Shown here piece after piece: positions 60,928-64,000 of a DNA stretch of 64,000 nt. The translations under genes were made by a program, and so were the position numbers. The number at the start of each line of letters is the position of its first letter. Within the stretch, counting starts at the first letter, position 1. The DNA comes from Neglectibacter sp. X58 (GTDB taxonomy: Bacteria > Bacillota > Clostridia > Oscillospirales > Acutalibacteraceae). Where the stretch lies: assembly GCF_009936035.1 (NCBI RefSeq), contig NZ_QWEO01000001.1, positions 310,001 to 374,000 on the forward strand, written 5' to 3'. The notes under the pieces were generated by a model. The model was not told the origin of the DNA, made no database searches, and worked only from the letters and a program-made list of their open reading frames with translations.

Positions 60928-61878
60928 ATGGGGTTCTTTTTTAAGAAACAGGAAAAACAGGCCCAGGAGGAAAGAAGCCTTTATCCCATGCTGCACATCG
61001 CCGGCAGCCTGAAAGGCTGCCGGCAGGAATTGGTACAGAAGGAGGTTGCCGCTCTCCAGGAGCTGAGCCTGGTAAGTTCCTCCTTCTCCGGCGTCATGCG
61101 GGAGGCTGATTTGTTCCAGAACAAGCTTTCTGATTTAGGAGATTCCTTTTCCAATATTGACGAAGCGGCAGGGCAATTCGGGCAGGTACGGGGAGACATT
61201 GCGGAAAGCGTGACCGGCGCCCAGGCCCAGATGGTGGAGCTGGGAAAAATCTCCGCAGCGGTGCAGGCTTCCTATGAGGAGATGGCTGGCACCTTCTCCC
61301 AACTGCAGGCTGCTGTAAATGGCATACAGCAGTGCATGGGCAAAATTGTGTCCATTGCCGATGAAACCAACATTCTGGCCCTCAACGCCTCTATTGAGGC
61401 GGCCCGGGTGGGGGCGGCAGGCCGGGGCTTTTCTGTAGTGGCCGCCCAGGTGAAGGAGCTTGCCGGGGAAATCAAGGCCCTGGCAGGGGAAGTGAGCGAT
61501 GGCGTAAGCGAGGTAGAGCAGCGGGCAAACGAGTTGAGCGGCCGCATTTCCTCTTCCCAGGAAACACTGGGCTTAGGCGTGGGCATCGTTTCCCAAGCAG
61601 ACGAAAGCTTTCAAACCATCACTTCCGCCGCTGACGGCGCTTCTGCTGTCCAGTCGGAAATTTCTGATGTCATTGAATCCTCCCAGGCAGAGCTGCAGAT
61701 TATCTGCCGGTTCTTTGACCGGATTAAGGACTTATACCAGGATGTTCAGAAGCATATTAACAATGCCAGCAACCTGGGCACCACGAAAAGCGCCATGTTT
61801 GAGGACATGGACAACATGATTTCCCAAATCCAGCCTTTGGTGCGGGATATTGAGAACCACTCATCTTTGAAATCCTGA
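60928..61878 (+). CDS. Soluble methyl-accepting chemotaxis-type signalling protein
   Basis: 316 residues, start after AAAGGAGG. No membrane helix; an N-terminal coiled-coil region of about 120 residues, then the MCP hairpin with the signature IVSIADETNILALNASIEAARVGAAGRGFSVVAAQVKELA (about 145-185). It lacks an obvious own sensor domain, so the adjacent FIST protein is the natural candidate for supplying the input. Could signal to CheA or to another kinase; no che genes are in the window. Confidence 0.92.
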   Translation: MGFFFKKQEKQAQEERSLYPMLHIAGSLKGCRQELVQKEVAALQELSLVSSSFSGVMREADLFQNKLSDLGDSFSNIDEAAGQFGQVRGDIAESVTGAQAQMVELGKISAAVQASYEEMAGTFSQLQAAVNGIQQCMGKIVSIADETNILALNASIEAARVGAAGRGFSVVAAQVKELAGEIKALAGEVSDGVSEVEQRANELSGRISSSQETLGLGVGIVSQADESFQTITSAADGASAVQSEISDVIESSQAELQIICRFFDRIKDLYQDVQKHINNASNLGTTKSAMFEDMDNMISQIQPLVRDIENHSSLKS

Positions 61879-61898
61879 GTATCTTTGAACGCCAAAAG

Positions 61899-61930
61899 CG
61901 CCTGTCCTGAGTCCTGGACAGGCGTTTTTT
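61899..61930 (+). terminator. Terminator of the FIST-MCP operon
   Basis: CGCCTGTCC (61899-61907) / GGACAGGCG (61916-61924), then six T. Confidence 0.9.
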
Positions 61931-61953
61931 ATCTGCATACTTATACCGTAAAG

Positions 61954-62964
61954 TCAGCCTGCGGCGGAGGCTTTCACCACCTGCATGTTTCCTGAGGTAG
62001 TGGAAAAGGACAATTCACCGCTGGGCTTTCCAGTGCCGCATACGCGTTTCCCGCCTTTCCCGTCTGTGGAAGGGAAGTCGGAGGAGAAGGAGCCGGAGAC
62101 AGTGTCATGCTCTACAGTAAAGCTGGCGTTTGACGGAAGCTCCACTATGATGGCCCCGGAGACAGATTCCATTTTCACCTCTTCCGGGCAGGCAGAGAGA
62201 GCAGCCCGGCTGGAACCGGAGACGCTGGAGGAATCGAATTTCTGCGCGGCGCCCTCCACATTAATTTCACCAGACACAGAATGGCAGTGCATTTCCTCTG
62301 CTATAGTATCCGCAAAGCGCAGCATGCCGCTGGTAGTGCTGGCATCCAGGTTTTCAGAAGAAAAGCCCTTCAGGATAATGTTGCCGCTGGTGGTGCTGAG
62401 TCCGCAGTCCTCGCTAAAGGCCAGCTTGCTAAGACGCAGCGCGCCGGAGACAGAGGAGAATTCCCCTTCTGTGCCGGTAAGGCCGGAGATATCCATGTCT
62501 CCGGAAATGTTGGAGCAGTCTATCTCCGTAAGCTGGGAGGCAACCTCTTGGGGAAGCTCTACAACCAGGGATTTGCTGTTCATACCAAAGAAATTCAAGG
62601 AAAAGAGCTTAAAACGGCTGTGATCCCAGGAAATTTCCAGTTTATTCCCGTTTACCCGCACCTGCATCTGCTCTGACTCCTCCAGCTTGTGGCCGCTGCT
62701 TTCTGTGATGCGGATTTTGCCTGCCGGGACGGCCTTCACCTCTACCGGGCCTGCTTCCCAGTTTATTTCCAACTGGGCGACAACGTTTTCCTCCGGATCC
62801 AGGGTTATTACATTGTCGTAGCCATAGGAATGTTCATCTGAGCTGGCCTGTGCGGCCATAAGCCCAAACCCGTTGCTGCTGAGGCCTACCAATAGGATGC
62901 CAGAAAGGAACACCACTGCAATGGAACCGGCTACAATAGTAAAAATCGCGCGCTTCTTTTTCAT
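61954..62964 (-). CDS. DUF4097 family membrane-anchored beta-repeat protein
   Basis: 336 residues. MKKKRAIFTIVAGSIAVVFLSGILLVGL is an N-terminal anchor; the rest is extracytoplasmic. About nine S/T-x-S-G turns recur every 15-25 residues (NISGD, SVSGA, TTSGN, TTSGM, SVSGE, SVSGS, SVSGA, TVSGS, TTSGN), the beta-helix pattern of DUF4097. The ATG at 62964 has GGGGAG ahead. It follows the DUF1700-like gene by 20 bases and belongs to the PadR-controlled module. Confidence 0.88.
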   Translation of the reverse strand: MKKKRAIFTIVAGSIAVVFLSGILLVGLSSNGFGLMAAQASSDEHSYGYDNVITLDPEENVVAQLEINWEAGPVEVKAVPAGKIRITESSGHKLEESEQMQVRVNGNKLEISWDHSRFKLFSLNFFGMNSKSLVVELPQEVASQLTEIDCSNISGDMDISGLTGTEGEFSSVSGALRLSKLAFSEDCGLSTTSGNIILKGFSSENLDASTTSGMLRFADTIAEEMHCHSVSGEINVEGAAQKFDSSSVSGSSRAALSACPEEVKMESVSGAIIVELPSNASFTVEHDTVSGSFSSDFPSTDGKGGKRVCGTGKPSGELSFSTTSGNMQVVKASAAG

Positions 62965-62984
62965 ATAAGTCTCCCCTTTCCGGC

Positions 62985-63686
62985 CTACCGCACATTTTTG
63001 TCCTGGAGGGTCAGCACCGCGCTGATAATGCTGTCCACTGCCGGGGCAATTAAGAAAATAATCCAGGTGATGTACCACTTGCCTGTGCCAAAGCTTAGGA
63101 GGAAATACAGGGCCAGCACCAGGGGCCAGTATGCCGACCGGATGGATTTCATCATCTGCTTTTTCTGGGACTTGCCTGCCTGCCACTCTTTAAATTCTTC
63201 CACCACAGTGCCCGGCATGACATAAGGCTGGTTTTTGGGCTTTGTCATGTGATCATAAATCAGCAGGCCTGTGGCGGCGGCTATCATCACAAACATCAGC
63301 GCAACGCCCAGCACCGGCCAGCCTTCCCCATAGCCGCCAAACAGGCTGGAAATCACGATGACAGGCACCACGCTCAAAATGTACAGCATTACAGCTATGG
63401 TAACCACGGCAGCATGGCGGGCCCGGCCTTCCTCCGGCATAGCGGGCTGGGCCATGGGCGGCGGAACATCCTCATCCTCGGAAAGCCCGGCAAAAAGCTC
63501 CCGCACATCGCCAATGCTCATAACCGTAAGGTTATAGGCATCGTCTTCGCTTTTGCCCTCGCTTAAAAGGGCAAAATATTTATCCAAAAGGTTCTGGGTC
63601 AGCTCCACTTTCAACTCATAGGCCCGCTGGGTGCGGGGTGCGCTTTGAAAAAGCTCATCCACATAGGCCCTTAAACGGTATTCCAT
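62985..63686 (-). CDS. DUF1700-like membrane protein (permease-prefix domain)
   Basis: 233 residues. The cytoplasmic N-terminus (LRAYVDELFQSAPRTQRAYELKVELTQNLLDKYFALLSEGKSEDDAYN) is the helical prefix seen in DUF1700 and PadR-linked membrane proteins, followed by about four membrane segments in two pairs. Between PadR and DUF4097 genes, in the same direction and nearly contiguous. Role likely in envelope stress sensing, by context only. Confidence 0.8.
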   Translation of the reverse strand: MEYRLRAYVDELFQSAPRTQRAYELKVELTQNLLDKYFALLSEGKSEDDAYNLTVMSIGDVRELFAGLSEDEDVPPPMAQPAMPEEGRARHAAVVTIAVMLYILSVVPVIVISSLFGGYGEGWPVLGVALMFVMIAAATGLLIYDHMTKPKNQPYVMPGTVVEEFKEWQAGKSQKKQMMKSIRSAYWPLVLALYFLLSFGTGKWYITWIIFLIAPAVDSIISAVLTLQDKNVR

Positions 63687-63702
63687 ACAATCGCGTCCTT
63701 TC

Positions 63703-64000
63703 TCACTTTTTCATCTCAGTTTCCGGATAAATCAGCCGCTGCAAAAGCCGGGCTGACTGCTCCCACTCTGCCGCCATGCGGGTATACTGTTCTACCCCAT
63801 ACGGGGTGATGGAATAATACCGCCTGCGCGCGCCGGTGTTCTCATCTCCCCAATAAGAGGTGATACACCCTAACTGCTCCAGCCGCCGGAAGGCCGTATA
63901 CAAGGTGGCTTCCTTTAGCTCGAACAGACCCTCTGTCTTTTCTACAATGGCCCGGTTGATTTTATACCCATAGCTGTCTTCCTGCATCAACTGGGCCAGA
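63703..64000 (-). CDS. PadR-family transcriptional regulator (5' end beyond window)
   Basis: At least 98 residues visible, the frame running out of the window. LMQEDSYGYKIN, FELKEATLYTAFRRLEQLGCITSYWGDENTGARRRYYSITPYGVEQ is the PadR winged helix (recognition helix ATLYTAFRRLE, wing GARRRYY). It precedes the DUF1700-like gene by 16 bases and probably represses this three-gene module. Confidence 0.93.
   Translation of the reverse strand, partial: LAQLMQEDSYGYKINRAIVEKTEGLFELKEATLYTAFRRLEQLGCITSYWGDENTGARRRYYSITPYGVEQYTRMAAEWEQSARLLQRLIYPETEMKK

Noticed and set aside
1-64000. CRISPR arrays, tRNA or rRNA genes, insertion sequences with transposases, integrases
   Set aside because: None recognised on reading both strands; the only repeat families are the two MITE-like copies and the 164-bp tandem units.

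Overview
The window looks like chromosomal DNA of an anaerobic, low-G+C-phylum but fairly GC-rich Gram-positive bacterium, most likely a clostridial member of the Oscillospirales/Ruminococcaceae type. Reasons: the ctsR-mcsA-mcsB-clpC stress operon with a textbook CtsR operator, formate-tetrahydrofolate ligase, a rubredoxin-fused flavin reductase, a YtvI-type permease, a SLH-domain surface protein, strong AGGAGG ribosome sites and sigma-A promoters (TTGACA/TATAAT with 17-bp spacers). No species is claimed. Almost everything is ordinary chromosome; no prophage, insertion sequence with transposase, CRISPR array, rRNA or tRNA gene was seen.

Layout. 1-3.4 kb, minus strand: fhs-tsaE-tsaB-rpiB and the first codons of a probable upp. 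3.5-4.8 kb: a RodA/FtsW-family glycosyltransferase, facing clpC across a shared terminator. 4.9-9.4 kb: the CtsR heat-shock operon. 9.6-12.5 kb: a hidden 49-residue cysteine-rich protein, a TSCPD protein, two tandem hairpin-bearing repeats, and an HD-domain protein followed by an ABC ATPase/permease pair. 13-17.4 kb: YitT protein, MazG-like, sugar isomerase-like, nitroreductase and Gfo/Idh/MocA genes. 17.4-20.6 kb: one gene fusing an endonuclease Q-like domain to a UvrD helicase. 21-29.4 kb: mscL, a TrkA/TrkH potassium system, a DtxR-type regulator diverging from feoAB, and tspO. 29.3-32.5 kb: rpsF-ssb-rpsR, an amidohydrolase and a lipoprotein, with two copies of a MITE-like repeat. 32.6-42 kb: a GH2 enzyme, rarA, a flavin reductase-rubredoxin, a SLH/SH3/lysozyme wall protein, RNase P RNA, and pncB. 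42-48 kb: an XRE regulator, YtvI-like permease, the copper-response pair csoR-copA, and gapdh. 48-54 kb: an amino-acid ABC transporter, a BlaI-type regulator, a flippase-like membrane protein, a candidate small RNA, and ilvE. 54-64 kb: yebC, an iron-sulfur flavoprotein, a uracil/xanthine permease with a structured leader, M29 aminopeptidase, purE, a MIF-like tautomerase, a FIST/soluble-MCP sensory pair, and a PadR/DUF1700-like/DUF4097 envelope module cut by the window end.

The points most worth following are the endonuclease Q-UvrD fusion with two candidate sliding-clamp motifs, the in-frame internal start that could release a free CopZ chaperone from copA, the lysozyme domain split by an inserted SH3 domain, the MITE-like and tandem hairpin repeats, the unannotated cysteine-rich peptide, and two probable structured RNAs (about 52.8-52.94 kb and the uracil-permease leader).
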